The notes beneath the pieces are model-generated. The model worked only from the letters and a program-made list of their open reading frames with translations, did no database searches and was not told the origin of the DNA. DNA of 64,000 nucleotides from Pseudoalteromonas piratica (GTDB taxonomy: Bacteria; Pseudomonadota; Gammaproteobacteria; Enterobacterales; Alteromonadaceae). The position numbers were made by a program, and so were the translations under genes. The stretch covers positions 930,001-994,000 of the forward strand of contig NZ_CP009889.1 in assembly GCF_000788395.1 (NCBI RefSeq). Direction: 5' to 3'. Positions 50,788 to 61,602 of this stretch are shown one piece after another (within the stretch, counting starts at the first letter, position 1; every line of letters starts with the position of its first letter).

Positions 50788-53610
50788 ATGGAACGTACTA
50801 TCACGAAAGGATTACATCACGTATTTTTGATAATCTTGATCTGTTTCTCTGCCATGGTCACCGCCCTTACCGATGACTTTCTTAGTGAAAAAATTAATGA
50901 AATAAAAAAGCTGTCTGAGCTATCCCAACAAATTGATGCTTTTTATCTGTTAAAACAAAACCATAACTTATCAGATGAACAACAAGCCCGTGTCTTACAT
51001 TTAATAGCTGCAAACTTGGCAAAATCAGGCCAATTAAATGAAGCACTCACACCTCTTAATCAAGCATTAGCTTTAACCAAAAACGACGCAAAAAAAGCAG
51101 ATATTCACCGATTGATGGGACTTATTTATTTTTATATTGATATCCCCGAAGCAGCCATAAAATACTATAGCCAGTCTTTAATCTATCAACTGTCGCAAAA
51201 TGAACAGGTAAAAGCAGCTAATCTTGAAAACAATATTGCACTCGCCTACGAAAAAATGAACCAGTACGCCAGAGCACTTGATTACTACCAGCAAGCACAG
51301 CCTCGTTACGAAGAGTTTGGTACAGAACAAGATGTGTTAGATATTAAACTTAATCGTGCAGGATTACTTTCTAAATTGGGCCATAATTTTGAAGCCATTT
51401 CACTTTATCAGACGTTAATTAACGACCACAGTGACGTGCTTGATGATAACTCTTTAATTCTTGCACACAGTAATCTGGCGGTCGCATTAAACGCAGTAGG
51501 TCAACATAAAGAAGCCGTTTCACATCTTAATTCAGCGAAACAATTGCTTCTAAATCAAGACGACAATTATCAACTCGCCTCTGTAGAATTAAACCTCGCT
51601 GATAGTCATATTTGGCTGAGTAATTATCATCAAGCCCGTGTGCATATCGTGGAAGCCGCCAATATAAGCGCCCCGCTCAATAACCCAACATTAAATTTTA
51701 GTATTGCTTATCACCGCTCTCGTGTTGCTGTTGTTTTGAATGAGCCTGATATAGCGTTAACCCAAATCAATAAAGCGATTGATATTGCAAAACGTTTTAA
51801 TAACAAACATCAATTACAAAAGGCCTATTCCCAAGCACTTATTATCTATGGCGCTAATAATTTAATTGAAAAAGCATATGCGCTGCGTGAACAACAATAC
51901 CTGTTAAATAATGAAATCAAACAACAACGTATGAAAGAGTTGTTGGCGAAAGAACAAGCCAAAGATGAACGAACTGATTTACAAGATCGTGTATCACAAT
52001 TGGAAAAACAAAAACAAATTCAAGACCTAGCAATAGAGAAATCAAAACAACAGAGGATCTTCTTTATTGTTGCGGGGCTTTTGACCGTTTTATTAATTGT
52101 TGCAGCACAGCGTCGAGCTCATGAACGAAAAGCCAAAAAGCAACTTGAGGTAATTGTTGATAAGCGCACTGCAGAACTACAGCAAACCAGTGAAGATTTA
52201 AGACAAGCAAGTTTAGTTAAGTCAAAATTCCTTGCCAATATGAGCCATGAAATTCGTACACCACTCACGGCAATTATTGGCCATTCTGAGGCCATGAGTA
52301 ATAGTCATTACGATATGCGCAGCTTTAATAAAGACCTTGGCATCATTAATAATAATGGCAAACATTTACTTGATTTAATAAATGATATTTTAGACATAAG
52401 CCGAATTGAAGAAAACAAGCTAGAACTCGATATCAGTACGTTTAACCTTAATTGTTTAATCGATGAAGTGAGTGCCATGTTTAGTACCTTGGCCCATAAA
52501 AAAAATATTGAGTTTCAAATTATTAATAGTTTGGATGATGACTTTGCAATACAAGCAGACCAATTTCGCTTAAAACAAATTTTATTAAACTTGTGCTCTA
52601 ATGCAGTTAAATTTACCGACACAGGCAGCGTTACCCTATCCGTGCGTGAAACCTTTACAGGTGTACGATTTAATGTCATCGATACCGGTATAGGCATGGA
52701 AGAAAAACAGTTAGAAGAAATTTTCGATAGCTTTACTCAAGGTGACAGTAGTATAACACGCCGTTTTGGTGGTTCAGGATTAGGGCTTTGTTTATCTGAG
52801 CAATTAGCGAATTTAATGAGTGGTTCCATTTCTGTTACCAGTGAAGTGAATAAAGGCAGTGAATTTACGCTTCATTTAAATGTCGAGAAAAGTAAACTGT
52901 CAAAACCTACAAATAGATTAAAGCGCGATGATAAGGCTATTTTTGAGGGGAATGTGTTAATCGCGGAAGATCATGAAGATAACCGAGAACTAATTGCTCG
53001 CTTACTCAGTCATTTAGGTCTTAATGTAAGTGCCGTTGCAAATGGTAAAGAAGCAGTTGAAGCATGTAAGAATGGACGCTTTGACTTGGTATTATTAGAT
53101 ATTCAAATGCCAATTCTCGATGGCATCGGTGCATTAAAACAGCTTAAATTATCCGGTTTTAAACAACCTATAGTAGCTATCACCGCGAATACCATGCAGC
53201 ATGAAGTGGCAAGCTACTTAGAACAAGGCTTTGCTGATCACATTAAAAAACCCATTGAACAAGATAATTTCATCTCTACGTTGAAGAAATACGTGAGCTA
53301 TGACAGTAAAACGCGAAGTCACAAAGCTGTAAATTTTGCTACAACAATTGATAATAGTGATTTAGCAGCTAACTTTATTGCCGGTTTAGCCGATGAAAAG
53401 GCCGCATTAAAGTCGCTCTACATGGCGCAAAATTGGGATGAGCTACAAAACGCGCTTCATAAATTACGTGGTGCCGCTGCCATGTTTAACTATCACTCTA
53501 TTGAAGAAGCTGCTGACTATTTTGAAAAAGCGCTAAAATATAATGATAAAGACGCATACCCTGAAGCATTTGAGGGTATAGACTTTGCTCTGTCTTCACA
53601 AGATGAGTAA
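50788..53610 (+). CDS. TPR-sensor hybrid histidine kinase with REC and Hpt domains
   Basis: Phosphorelay protein of about 940 residues. Start taken as ATG 50788; a TTG at 50767 is in frame and its ribosome binding site is the GGAG that would itself be coding, so the start is uncertain. Numbering from the TTG: signal/anchor helix about 15-33, seven or more TPR units to about 380, helix about 430-447, dimerisation box FLANMSHEIRTPLTAIIGH with His494, ATPase with NAVKF, DTGIGM and GGSGLGL, receiver with Asp778 (LVLLDIQMPILDG), and a C-terminal Hpt-like domain LHKLRGAAAMF with His898. All relay sites are in one chain. No output regulator is adjacent. Confidence 0.92.
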   Translation: MERTITKGLHHVFLIILICFSAMVTALTDDFLSEKINEIKKLSELSQQIDAFYLLKQNHNLSDEQQARVLHLIAANLAKSGQLNEALTPLNQALALTKNDAKKADIHRLMGLIYFYIDIPEAAIKYYSQSLIYQLSQNEQVKAANLENNIALAYEKMNQYARALDYYQQAQPRYEEFGTEQDVLDIKLNRAGLLSKLGHNFEAISLYQTLINDHSDVLDDNSLILAHSNLAVALNAVGQHKEAVSHLNSAKQLLLNQDDNYQLASVELNLADSHIWLSNYHQARVHIVEAANISAPLNNPTLNFSIAYHRSRVAVVLNEPDIALTQINKAIDIAKRFNNKHQLQKAYSQALIIYGANNLIEKAYALREQQYLLNNEIKQQRMKELLAKEQAKDERTDLQDRVSQLEKQKQIQDLAIEKSKQQRIFFIVAGLLTVLLIVAAQRRAHERKAKKQLEVIVDKRTAELQQTSEDLRQASLVKSKFLANMSHEIRTPLTAIIGHSEAMSNSHYDMRSFNKDLGIINNNGKHLLDLINDILDISRIEENKLELDISTFNLNCLIDEVSAMFSTLAHKKNIEFQIINSLDDDFAIQADQFRLKQILLNLCSNAVKFTDTGSVTLSVRETFTGVRFNVIDTGIGMEEKQLEEIFDSFTQGDSSITRRFGGSGLGLCLSEQLANLMSGSISVTSEVNKGSEFTLHLNVEKSKLSKPTNRLKRDDKAIFEGNVLIAEDHEDNRELIARLLSHLGLNVSAVANGKEAVEACKNGRFDLVLLDIQMPILDGIGALKQLKLSGFKQPIVAITANTMQHEVASYLEQGFADHIKKPIEQDNFISTLKKYVSYDSKTRSHKAVNFATTIDNSDLAANFIAGLADEKAALKSLYMAQNWDELQNALHKLRGAAAMFNYHSIEEAADYFEKALKYNDKDAYPEAFEGIDFALSSQDE

Positions 53611-53715
53611 AAGCGCTCGATTAAACAATTAAACGCTTCAAGTTAAGTCAATAACTAATTCAACCTCGATTAAACACACTAAGAAGTTTATATTTCAGCA
53701 AGCTCTTAGCTAATT

Positions 53716-54522
53716 TTAGTATTTAGTTCGAGACAACAATTCGAGTATTTCTGAAACAACCATATCAGGCTCGTCATTTTGTGGATAATGATAGCTTTTA
53801 TCTGTTAAAACTATTTTTCCTTGCGGAAATTTATTCACCCAATCTGTGTGAAGTTGCCCCCATAGTTTACGACCTTCATCTGTAAAAAATAACAACGACG
53901 GATTTTCGAACTTTTTAATAGATGCGATTACTGTGACTGGAATATTAGGTATTTGTGGGTAATCGGGTAATGGACGTTTTGACCAAAAATCAAGATATTG
54001 ATTTGACATACCGTTAGCAAGATCATCCAGTTTGACCTGTGCGATTTGTTTTTCAGCCAAGGCTAAATCAATTTTGCGCATAATATCTACATCATGCTCT
54101 GATGCGGGTTCAATCAGCATCAGAGCTGATACTTTATCAGGGTACGTTGCTGAAAACCTTCTAGCAATGTACGCTCCATACGAATGCGCGACATAAATAA
54201 TGGGTTGTTTAATATTTAATGCTTCAAGAACTAAGGCCGCTTCTTGCGCATATTGCTCAGACGAGTAATTTTTGATAAGCGGCGAAGAACCTCCATTACC
54301 AATTCGAGAGTAGCGAATTACTTTTGTTTTTTGAGCAATTTTTTCAAAGATTGGATCCCAATCAGATAATCCAGCTGCACCACCCGCTTCTAGAAATACA
54401 AGGTGTTTCCCTTTACCCTTAATTTCATATTCAACATCAAAATCCTTCACTTTGACATAGCTTATATCTGCAGACGCATTAAAAGTGAGTGAAGCAATTA
54501 TAATCATTAATCGCGTTATCAT
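53716..54522 (-). CDS. Secreted alpha/beta hydrolase
   Basis: Alpha/beta-hydrolase-fold protein of 268 residues with a short hydrophobic leader (MITRLMIIIASLTFNASA), so probably periplasmic. The oxyanion region is LEAGGAAGLSDWDP, the nucleophile elbow VAHSYGAYIARRF, and the C-terminal His lies in DKSYHYPQNDEPD. This resembles haloalkane/epoxide-hydrolase-like and lipase proteins, without enough to name a substrate. It stands alone between the kinase and the two chemoreceptors. Confidence 0.85.
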   Translation of the reverse strand: MITRLMIIIASLTFNASADISYVKVKDFDVEYEIKGKGKHLVFLEAGGAAGLSDWDPIFEKIAQKTKVIRYSRIGNGGSSPLIKNYSSEQYAQEAALVLEALNIKQPIIYVAHSYGAYIARRFSATYPDKVSALMLIEPASEHDVDIMRKIDLALAEKQIAQVKLDDLANGMSNQYLDFWSKRPLPDYPQIPNIPVTVIASIKKFENPSLLFFTDEGRKLWGQLHTDWVNKFPQGKIVLTDKSYHYPQNDEPDMVVSEILELLSRTKY

Positions 54523-54681
54523 TTGATTTCCTTATACAGTGTAACTAGGTAAAAAAGCGTCAATTCAAGCTCTTTTATCAAAATGAAAATACTAAAAACA
54601 GCTTTTCAATATTAATTTTGTTTGAGCTTTAGCACATAACGTTGACACCCTTAAACAATAGTAAGGGTGTAAGCTTGCTTA

Positions 54682-56628
54682 TTACACTTTAAAGCGTGAA
54701 ATTAAAGCTGAAAGTTCACCTGCCAGTTCACTTAATTGTTTTAACTGTGCTTTATCTTCTATTGCTATTGCATGGAATTGACGAGACAAATCGGCAATTT
54801 CAACAGCGGACTCATTAATATGCTGAACCACGCTGTTTTGTTCCTCAGTGGCTGTTGCTATTTGTTGGTTCATATCTTTTACATCAGTGATACACGAATC
54901 AATTAGGGCAAGCGTATTTGATGATTCAATCGAGCTATTACTGACGGATTTTGTTGTTTCATAGCCATTCGCCATTGCCCCTAAAACCACTTCAGTTGAT
55001 TTTTGGAACTGTTCAATCTGACTTCGGATCTGTTGTGTTGACCCTTGTGTTTTACTTGCAAGCGTTCTAACTTCATCCGCGACCACAGCAAAGCCTCTTC
55101 CCTGTTCGCCTGCTCGAGCAGCTTCGATTGCTGCATTGAGTGCAAGTAGGTTTGTCTGTTCAGAAATTGCATTAATCACATCAACAATTGAATTAATCGA
55201 CTCAGCCTGCTCTGCCAAACGTTGAATATCTTGGTGTGCATTTTCAATTACTAAAGTCAACGCTTTCATTTCACTGGCATTAGTATCTATTTGCTGAATA
55301 CTGTGTTTGGTATTTGCTACCGCTTCTTCACTCGATTTTGCAGTATCTAATGCTAAGTTGGAAACTTCCGCTACGGTTGTTCCCATTTGGGTAATAGCTG
55401 AAGCAACTTGTTCGCTTAAGCCATCTTGTTGGTATGAAAGATTGGTGACACTTTCAAATGACTCAACCAAGGTTGTAATATCTGTAACCAATTTAGCTTC
55501 AATCTGCTTAAGATTTGAAATCATTGCTTGGTTATTTTCAATCACCGCGTTAAATCCTTTCGCTAGTGTACCTAACTCATCATTGCGAGTGTCATCTAAG
55601 CGAATAGTTAAATCACCATCTTGTTTACCCATGGCAAATAACTTATCTGAAATAGCCGCAATATTGTGAGAAATTTTATTTGCTTGTAACACCATAGCTA
55701 CAATAAAAGCAAAGGCTATCACAATACTGACAGCCACAGTTTTTAGCAGCGCACTCGTAACTTGCTCGGTTGTTTCGGAACTAGGTAACACGGCAACTAA
55801 CTTTAAACCTGTGCCTTCAAGTTCCTGAGAAGCAACATAATGCTCCACACCATCTAGCTCATTTTTCTCAATAATCGCTTGATAACCATTTGCTGATTTA
55901 CTGATTAACGATGACAAGTTTTGATATTTTTTAATACTTGAAAACTCGCTGCCAACTAAACGCTCATCTGGGTGAGCGGCGATGCTATTGTCGGACTTAA
56001 CTAAAAAAACATAGCCCGCTTTGCCAATTTTATTATTTTTAATAATCTCAGTAATTCGGCTAATATCGTATCCAAGGCCTGTTAATCCGAAGGTTTTGCC
56101 CTGTGATTCCACTTTCACGTTAACATAGGCAATTAACTTATTGGTTTCTTGGTGAATGGCAACAGCTAACTGTTGTTTGATTGGCTTTTGCATAAAGCTA
56201 TAAAACCAAGCATCACGGGCATCGCTGCGCGACATGGTTTTTAAAATGCCGTCATTTTGATAATATTTGCCTGTAATATTAGAAACCCAAAACACGACCG
56301 CAGCATCATTTTTCGCTTTAATATGCTGAAAATAGCGTTGTATTTCTGGCCACTGAGATGCGCTTTCGCCATCAAATGCCCATTGCGTTAAATAGCTATT
56401 TTGTTCCATCGCATGAGCCAGTGCCAGCGGCGTATTTAGCTCCGCACGAATGCTCGCTTCTACTTTACCAAGTAATGCAGGTAAATAAGCTTTATCATTA
56501 AATTTTTCAAAAACTTGATTAAACTGAACACTGGTGAACAAAGTTGAAAGTAAAGTACTTAAAACTAATGCACAAGTGATGGTTAAGATTAGCGCGTTTC
56601 GAATACTGATATTTAGACGTGTTTTCAT
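54682..56628 (-). CDS. dCache chemoreceptor (paralogue A)
   Basis: Methyl-accepting chemotaxis protein of 648 residues: helix about 12-33, a periplasmic dCache_1 domain about 40-290 ([63 protein letters not shown]), helix about 297-316, HAMP, and a signalling domain with [20 protein letters not shown]. Such dCache domains often bind amino acids; the motif for amino-acid binding was not fully checked. Its paralogue lies immediately upstream with the same architecture and near-identical length (647). Confidence 0.94.
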   Translation of the reverse strand: MKTRLNISIRNALILTITCALVLSTLLSTLFTSVQFNQVFEKFNDKAYLPALLGKVEASIRAELNTPLALAHAMEQNSYLTQWAFDGESASQWPEIQRYFQHIKAKNDAAVVFWVSNITGKYYQNDGILKTMSRSDARDAWFYSFMQKPIKQQLAVAIHQETNKLIAYVNVKVESQGKTFGLTGLGYDISRITEIIKNNKIGKAGYVFLVKSDNSIAAHPDERLVGSEFSSIKKYQNLSSLISKSANGYQAIIEKNELDGVEHYVASQELEGTGLKLVAVLPSSETTEQVTSALLKTVAVSIVIAFAFIVAMVLQANKISHNIAAISDKLFAMGKQDGDLTIRLDDTRNDELGTLAKGFNAVIENNQAMISNLKQIEAKLVTDITTLVESFESVTNLSYQQDGLSEQVASAITQMGTTVAEVSNLALDTAKSSEEAVANTKHSIQQIDTNASEMKALTLVIENAHQDIQRLAEQAESINSIVDVINAISEQTNLLALNAAIEAARAGEQGRGFAVVADEVRTLASKTQGSTQQIRSQIEQFQKSTEVVLGAMANGYETTKSVSNSSIESSNTLALIDSCITDVKDMNQQIATATEEQNSVVQHINESAVEIADLSRQFHAIAIEDKAQLKQLSELAGELSALISRFKV

Positions 56629-56791
56629 ACTACTTATTATTATTTTACGAGTTTTGCTCTATCAAAATGTGATAGGTCACATAATTGCGGATAGTAATAT
56701 AATTGGTACAAAATTTCGAGGGAAAAGATAGGTTTAAACTAACTGATTATGAATAAACCTATGCAATTTTTAATAGAAAATTATTATATTT

Positions 56792-58735
56792 TTACACTTT
56801 AAACTGAGAAATTAGCGAATTTAATTCTGTTGCCAGATTGTTTAACCGTTGCAATTGTTGCTGATCTGCGATCGCAATATCGTTAAATTCTTTCGATAAA
56901 TCGGCAATTTGTACAGCCGATTCATTAATATGTTGCACAACAACATTTTGTTGTTCAGTGGCTGTGGCAATTTGCTGGTTCATGTCCTTTACCGCGGTGA
57001 TGCTTGCATCAATAGTAGAAAGTACTTGTGCCGAATTTGTTGATGCCTCACTGACTTTGGCTGTTGTCTCGTTACCTTGCGCAATGGCGTTGAGAACAAT
57101 CTCTGTAGAACGTTGTAATTTATCGATTTGCCCACGGATCTCTTGTGTTGAACTTTGCGTCTTACTTGCTAACGTTCTTACTTCATCTGCAACAACGGCA
57201 AAACCTCTTCCTTGTTCTCCTGCTCTTGCAGCTTCAATTGCAGCATTGAGTGCCAGTAAATTTGTTTGCTCTGAAATTGCATTAATCACATCGACAATTG
57301 AGTTTATTGATTCTGCTTGTCCTGCTAAGTCTTGTATATGTTGATAGGCATGCCCCATAACATCGGTCAGTTGGTTCATTGCATCTGAACTTTCATTCAT
57401 ATGGGCAATACTTTGTTGCGTATTGTTAACGGCTTGTTCACTGGTATTAGCGGTATCTAATGCTAAATTTGATACCTCTGAAACCGTAGTGCCCATTTGT
57501 GTAATTGCCGAAGCGACTTGTTCACTCAATGCATCCTGATTGGATGACAAACTAGTTACTTGATCAAATGAATCAACCAATGATTGAATATCTTGACCCA
57601 TTTGCAATTCAATGGTTTTTAATTTGCTCACCATAGATTGATTATTGGCAATTACAGCATTAAACCCGCGTGCTAGCTCACCTAGTTCATCTTGTCGTGA
57701 TTCATCTAAGCGCAAGGTGAGATCGCCCCCTTGATTTCCCATATCTAGCAGTTTTTTGCTAATACTTGAAATACTTTTTGCTACACGATTGGCAATCCAC
57801 ACCATAATGACGATAAACGCAGCAGCAATCACACAGTTTACGGCGATTGTTTTGACCATTGCAGATGAAATCTTGTTACTCATTTCGCTTGTTGGCATAA
57901 CTGCGACTAATTGCCAGCCAATATTTTCGAGTGCCAAACTAGCAACAAATGATTCATCACCATCAAGTGGTAATTTAGTTAATTGGGGTGTAGTACTGTT
58001 TTCAGTACGGGCTAAAAATTCGCTAATGGTCTGATATTTTTTAACTGACTGATAACTTTTACCTACCAACGATTGATCAGGGTGAGCTGCAATATCACCA
58101 TCCGATTTCAATAAAAATACGTAACCGGTTTTGCCAATTTTATTTTGACTCACAATTTCAATAATTTTACTAATATCATAGCCAAGACCAGTTAGCCCCA
58201 TGTCGTTGCCGTTATGGTTAACTTTAACGTTGATAAAAGCGGTTAAACGTTTTGATTTTTGGTCTACATCAACCGCTATTTGTTGGCGCTGTGATGAAGA
58301 CATAAAATTAAAAAACCATTGGTCGCGTGCAGCTGATGCCGACATTGTTTTTAAAATGCCATCATTTTGATAATACTTTAAACTTTGCTTAGACACCCAA
58401 AACACAACCGCAGCATCATTCTTATTTTTAATATTATTAAAATACTGCTGAATATTCGGCCATTCTTTTTCGCTCTCTCCGTTGATAGCCCATTGTCGAA
58501 GAAAATCGTTTTGTTCTAATCCACGGGAAAGCGCAATAGGTACATTTAATTCTGCGCGAATACTTGCTTCTACTTTTCCAAGTAAAGCGGGAAAATATTC
58601 ATTTTCATTAAACTCATCAAACACAGTATTAAATTGAGCACCACTAAATAGCGTTGTGAAGAATGTGGTGAGAATAAGTGCAAGGGTTATCGTTGCGATT
58701 AGTGCATTGCGAATACTGATATCTGAAAGTTTCAT
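56792..58735 (-). CDS. dCache chemoreceptor (paralogue B)
   Basis: Methyl-accepting chemotaxis protein of 647 residues sharing the whole layout of paralogue A: dCache_1 ([40 protein letters not shown]), two membrane helices, HAMP and the hairpin [20 protein letters not shown]. The cytoplasmic halves are much more alike than the Cache halves, as expected after a tandem duplication with sensory divergence. The two genes are 163 bp apart, same strand, each probably with its own promoter. Confidence 0.94.
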   Translation of the reverse strand: MKLSDISIRNALIATITLALILTTFFTTLFSGAQFNTVFDEFNENEYFPALLGKVEASIRAELNVPIALSRGLEQNDFLRQWAINGESEKEWPNIQQYFNNIKNKNDAAVVFWVSKQSLKYYQNDGILKTMSASAARDQWFFNFMSSSQRQQIAVDVDQKSKRLTAFINVKVNHNGNDMGLTGLGYDISKIIEIVSQNKIGKTGYVFLLKSDGDIAAHPDQSLVGKSYQSVKKYQTISEFLARTENSTTPQLTKLPLDGDESFVASLALENIGWQLVAVMPTSEMSNKISSAMVKTIAVNCVIAAAFIVIMVWIANRVAKSISSISKKLLDMGNQGGDLTLRLDESRQDELGELARGFNAVIANNQSMVSKLKTIELQMGQDIQSLVDSFDQVTSLSSNQDALSEQVASAITQMGTTVSEVSNLALDTANTSEQAVNNTQQSIAHMNESSDAMNQLTDVMGHAYQHIQDLAGQAESINSIVDVINAISEQTNLLALNAAIEAARAGEQGRGFAVVADEVRTLASKTQSSTQEIRGQIDKLQRSTEIVLNAIAQGNETTAKVSEASTNSAQVLSTIDASITAVKDMNQQIATATEQQNVVVQHINESAVQIADLSKEFNDIAIADQQQLQRLNNLATELNSLISQFKV

Positions 58736-58836
58736 AACACATCATTTTGATAAACGTTATAAAAATAATAGACCAAAATAACGCGAATAGAATGACCAAA
58801 TAATATTTGCATTACTCTTGGCTCACTTCGGTTGAA

Positions 58837-58863
58837 GCCACTGTACTTTAAATGTACAGTGGC
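58837..58863 (-). terminator. Hairpin after the S9D peptidase gene
   Basis: GCCACTGTAC / GTACAGTGGC, a 10-bp perfect stem with a seven-base loop, followed on the minus strand only by TTCAACC, a weak tail. Probably the terminator of the peptidase gene. Confidence 0.6.
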
Positions 58864-58871
58864 CTATTTCT

Positions 58872-61277
58872 TTAATCGTTACTTAATAAAGTTTTCTTAA
58901 GCCACTCTTCTTGCTCCCATAGCACATGTAAAATACTCTCACGTGCGCGGTAGCCATGACCTTCGTATGGTAGGATCACCAACCTTGCCTCTTTACCAAG
59001 CCCTTTCAATGCGTTGTACATCCGCTCTGATTGCATTGGGTAAGTGCCTGAATTAGGGTCTTGCTTGCCATGGATCATTAACATCGGTTCATTTATTTTT
59101 TCAGCGTGGAAAAAGGGGGACATTGCGCTGTAGACATCTTGACCTTGCCAAAAATCCCGCTCTTCACCTTGAAATCCAAATGGCGTTAACGTGCGATTAT
59201 AAGCCCCACTTCGGGCGATTCCCGTTTTAAATAGATCGCTGTGCGCAAGCAGGTTAGCAACCATAAATGCGCCATAGGAATGACCTGCAATAGCAATTCG
59301 TGACTTATCTGCAATTCCTTTCTCAACTAATGCATTCACCGCAGCCTCAGCGCTACTTACCAATTGCTTTCTAAATGTATCGTTTGGTTCCTTACCATCA
59401 ATGCCAACTATCGGCATAGTAGGATCATCAAAAACCGCAATGCCATTTGCTAAATAAGGCATTGGGCCCCAATATCCGATATAGGTAAACTCATAGGGAG
59501 AATCGCGCACTTGAGATGCAACCGATTTATCTTTGTATTCGAGAGGGTAAGCCCACATCAACACTGGCAATTTACTACCATTGTAATTTGCAGGTAAATA
59601 AAGCGTACCACTTAAAGTCACCCCATCGTCACGTTTATAGCTTATTTTCTCTTTTTTAATGTCTTTAAATTGCGGGTAAGGATGCAAAAAGTCGGTGAAT
59701 TTGTTCAATTTGTTGTGTTTGACATCACGTAAATAAAAATTTGGTTGTTCCGTTTTTGATTCGCGTAATGTCACTAATTTTTCGCCACTGTCATCAAGCA
59801 CTGCTTTTACGCGTTCATAATACGGTGCCTCACTTTGCCAAATCCGTGTTGACGATCCCGTTTTAATATCAAACCGGTCTAAAAATGGAATATTGCCTTT
59901 ATCAGATGCACCAATACCTGTAAGCATCATATAACGTTCGCCAACTACTTTAATTGTTCGCGTACCAAATTTATTTGTGACCAAAACAAAATCCCCAGGA
60001 TCGCTATAGGCATCATTGTATGAACGTTCATTAAATAGCACTCTAGGTCCATCTGGGTTTTTAGGATTAATAATTTGCATGCGTACTTGTCTGTCACTGA
60101 AACGCCAATCACTTAAAATAGCAACCTTGTCATTTGCCCATTGAATACCTGCAAAACGTCGCTCAACTTTGGCAAATAACTTTGCATCACTTTTAAATGG
60201 TGCCTTCCAGGTAAAGAGATGATCATGAATTGGTACGTCTTCTTTCATAGAACCACCATCTTGAGCCTCCACCCAAACTAAAGTTGCAGGTTTATCCGCT
60301 CGCCAAGATATTCTCCGTTTGCCTGTCCTTACACTATCAAAGCCTTGTGCTATATCCTCCGCTAATTTTTGGTTTGCCACATGTGTTACCACCTCACCTG
60401 AGATTGACAAAACTTGCCACTTGCTTGCAAAACGTGAGTAAGGCACTAAATACGAAAAGGGTGTTGTAATCTCACCAACTAAAATGTATTCGCTGTTTGG
60501 TGATGGTTTAAACGATTTAATAATGCTTGGTATTGTTAACAGTGTTACTTTACCTTCAAGCGATACCCTAGCAAGCTGACCTAAGCCATAAAATTCAAAT
60601 AATGCTTTATCAAGCGGTGTTTGTAATAAGTTTTGATAGGTGCGAACAGGCGCTTTTTGTCCACTTGTCTCTGAAATAACCGGTGTAATGGGTGCAGTTT
60701 TAGCACTGGGAGCTTGTTTACTGATGTTTACAGCAAGGTTAACAAGTAAACCATCACTATTAGGTAACCAGCGATAAGGCTTTGACGTAATCACTGCATT
60801 AAGTGCAATATCACTTCTTGTTAGCTGTTGTGTTGCAACATTGAACAAATATAAATATGACTGTGCTGTTTGCTCAATTATAAATGCAATATGTTCGCTA
60901 TCTGGAGACCACGAAGGTGAAAGAATTCGCCCGTCTGCTAGCCCCTTTACAGAAACAGTTTTGCCAGATGTTAAATGTTTAATTTCGATAGACAGGTATT
61001 TTGACCTAGGGCGCGAACGACTGAAGTTTTTAGCATTGAGCGTAATACCTGCAAGTTTTAATTCAGCTTTACTCAGGTCTTTAAGACTTGCGATACGTTG
61101 ACGTTCAAAAAAAGCCATCCACTGATTGTTGGGTGATAAACGAGATGAGGGAGCAAGCTTTGCATCAACTACATCGGCAATTGCTTTACTTGGGACCTGA
61201 TAACCATCTTGGGTGTTCGCACTCACACGAGCCAGCATAACTAATAGCAGCAGTACTGGCCATTTAGAGAATTTCAT
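58872..61277 (-). CDS. Secreted prolyl-oligopeptidase-family peptidase, S9D (glutamyl endopeptidase-like)
   Basis: Exported serine peptidase of about 801 residues from ATG 61277 (AAGGA with a 6-nt spacer; an ATG at 61283 has no spacer). Signal peptide near MKFSKWPVLLLLVMLARVSA. The N-terminal region is a beta-propeller-like domain. The catalytic domain has AGHSYGAFMVANLLAH, ARSGAYNRTLTPFGFQ, HGKQD and YEGHGYRARES, giving Ser669, Asp742 and His776 counted from the longer start. These segments match the S9D/chloroplast glutamyl endopeptidase group closely. Divergent from the glycosyltransferase across a region with a repeat element. Confidence 0.93.
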   Translation of the reverse strand: MKFSKWPVLLLLVMLARVSANTQDGYQVPSKAIADVVDAKLAPSSRLSPNNQWMAFFERQRIASLKDLSKAELKLAGITLNAKNFSRSRPRSKYLSIEIKHLTSGKTVSVKGLADGRILSPSWSPDSEHIAFIIEQTAQSYLYLFNVATQQLTRSDIALNAVITSKPYRWLPNSDGLLVNLAVNISKQAPSAKTAPITPVISETSGQKAPVRTYQNLLQTPLDKALFEFYGLGQLARVSLEGKVTLLTIPSIIKSFKPSPNSEYILVGEITTPFSYLVPYSRFASKWQVLSISGEVVTHVANQKLAEDIAQGFDSVRTGKRRISWRADKPATLVWVEAQDGGSMKEDVPIHDHLFTWKAPFKSDAKLFAKVERRFAGIQWANDKVAILSDWRFSDRQVRMQIINPKNPDGPRVLFNERSYNDAYSDPGDFVLVTNKFGTRTIKVVGERYMMLTGIGASDKGNIPFLDRFDIKTGSSTRIWQSEAPYYERVKAVLDDSGEKLVTLRESKTEQPNFYLRDVKHNKLNKFTDFLHPYPQFKDIKKEKISYKRDDGVTLSGTLYLPANYNGSKLPVLMWAYPLEYKDKSVASQVRDSPYEFTYIGYWGPMPYLANGIAVFDDPTMPIVGIDGKEPNDTFRKQLVSSAEAAVNALVEKGIADKSRIAIAGHSYGAFMVANLLAHSDLFKTGIARSGAYNRTLTPFGFQGEERDFWQGQDVYSAMSPFFHAEKINEPMLMIHGKQDPNSGTYPMQSERMYNALKGLGKEARLVILPYEGHGYRARESILHVLWEQEEWLKKTLLSND

Positions 61278-61602
61278 TATCATTCCTTGTTATATTTGAT
61301 ACCAATTCACTTAACTAGCGATTCATCAAAGCAAACTGGGTTAGTTTTTTTAATGTAGCGCAATGCAAAAGAAAAAATGCCGCCTTCTTACAATTTAATT
61401 ATCAAGCGCTAACCCTGAACACATATTTAAAGAATTGGTATAACTATCAACATCCAAGTGTACGTTTATCACTCTTTAATTGACTGTATTTAATTCAATT
61501 ACTTACTCTTAATTGTGACAGTATTTAAATATTCATTTCAACTCAAGCAATTGCGCCTAGAATACGATAAAATTCCTTTGTTTTTATCAGATTGGAAATT
61601 CA
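61278..61602. other. Intergenic region between S9D peptidase and glycosyltransferase genes
   Basis: 325 bp without a gene. It holds a 143-bp region bounded by inverted repeats (61299-61441). No recognisable riboswitch or RNA gene. Confidence 0.7.
61299..61441. repeat. MITE-like or intergenic inverted-repeat element
   Basis: ATACCAATTC (61299-61308) is the exact inverse of GAATTGGTAT (61432-61441). Inside, GGGTTAG (61338-61344) faces CTAACCC (61409-61415). Between the arms the two sides can be partly aligned with gaps, so the element may fold into a long imperfect stem. ATACCAATT/AATTGGTAT is known to me as a frequent intergenic repeat in marine Alteromonadales. No transposase is present. Confidence 0.5.
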
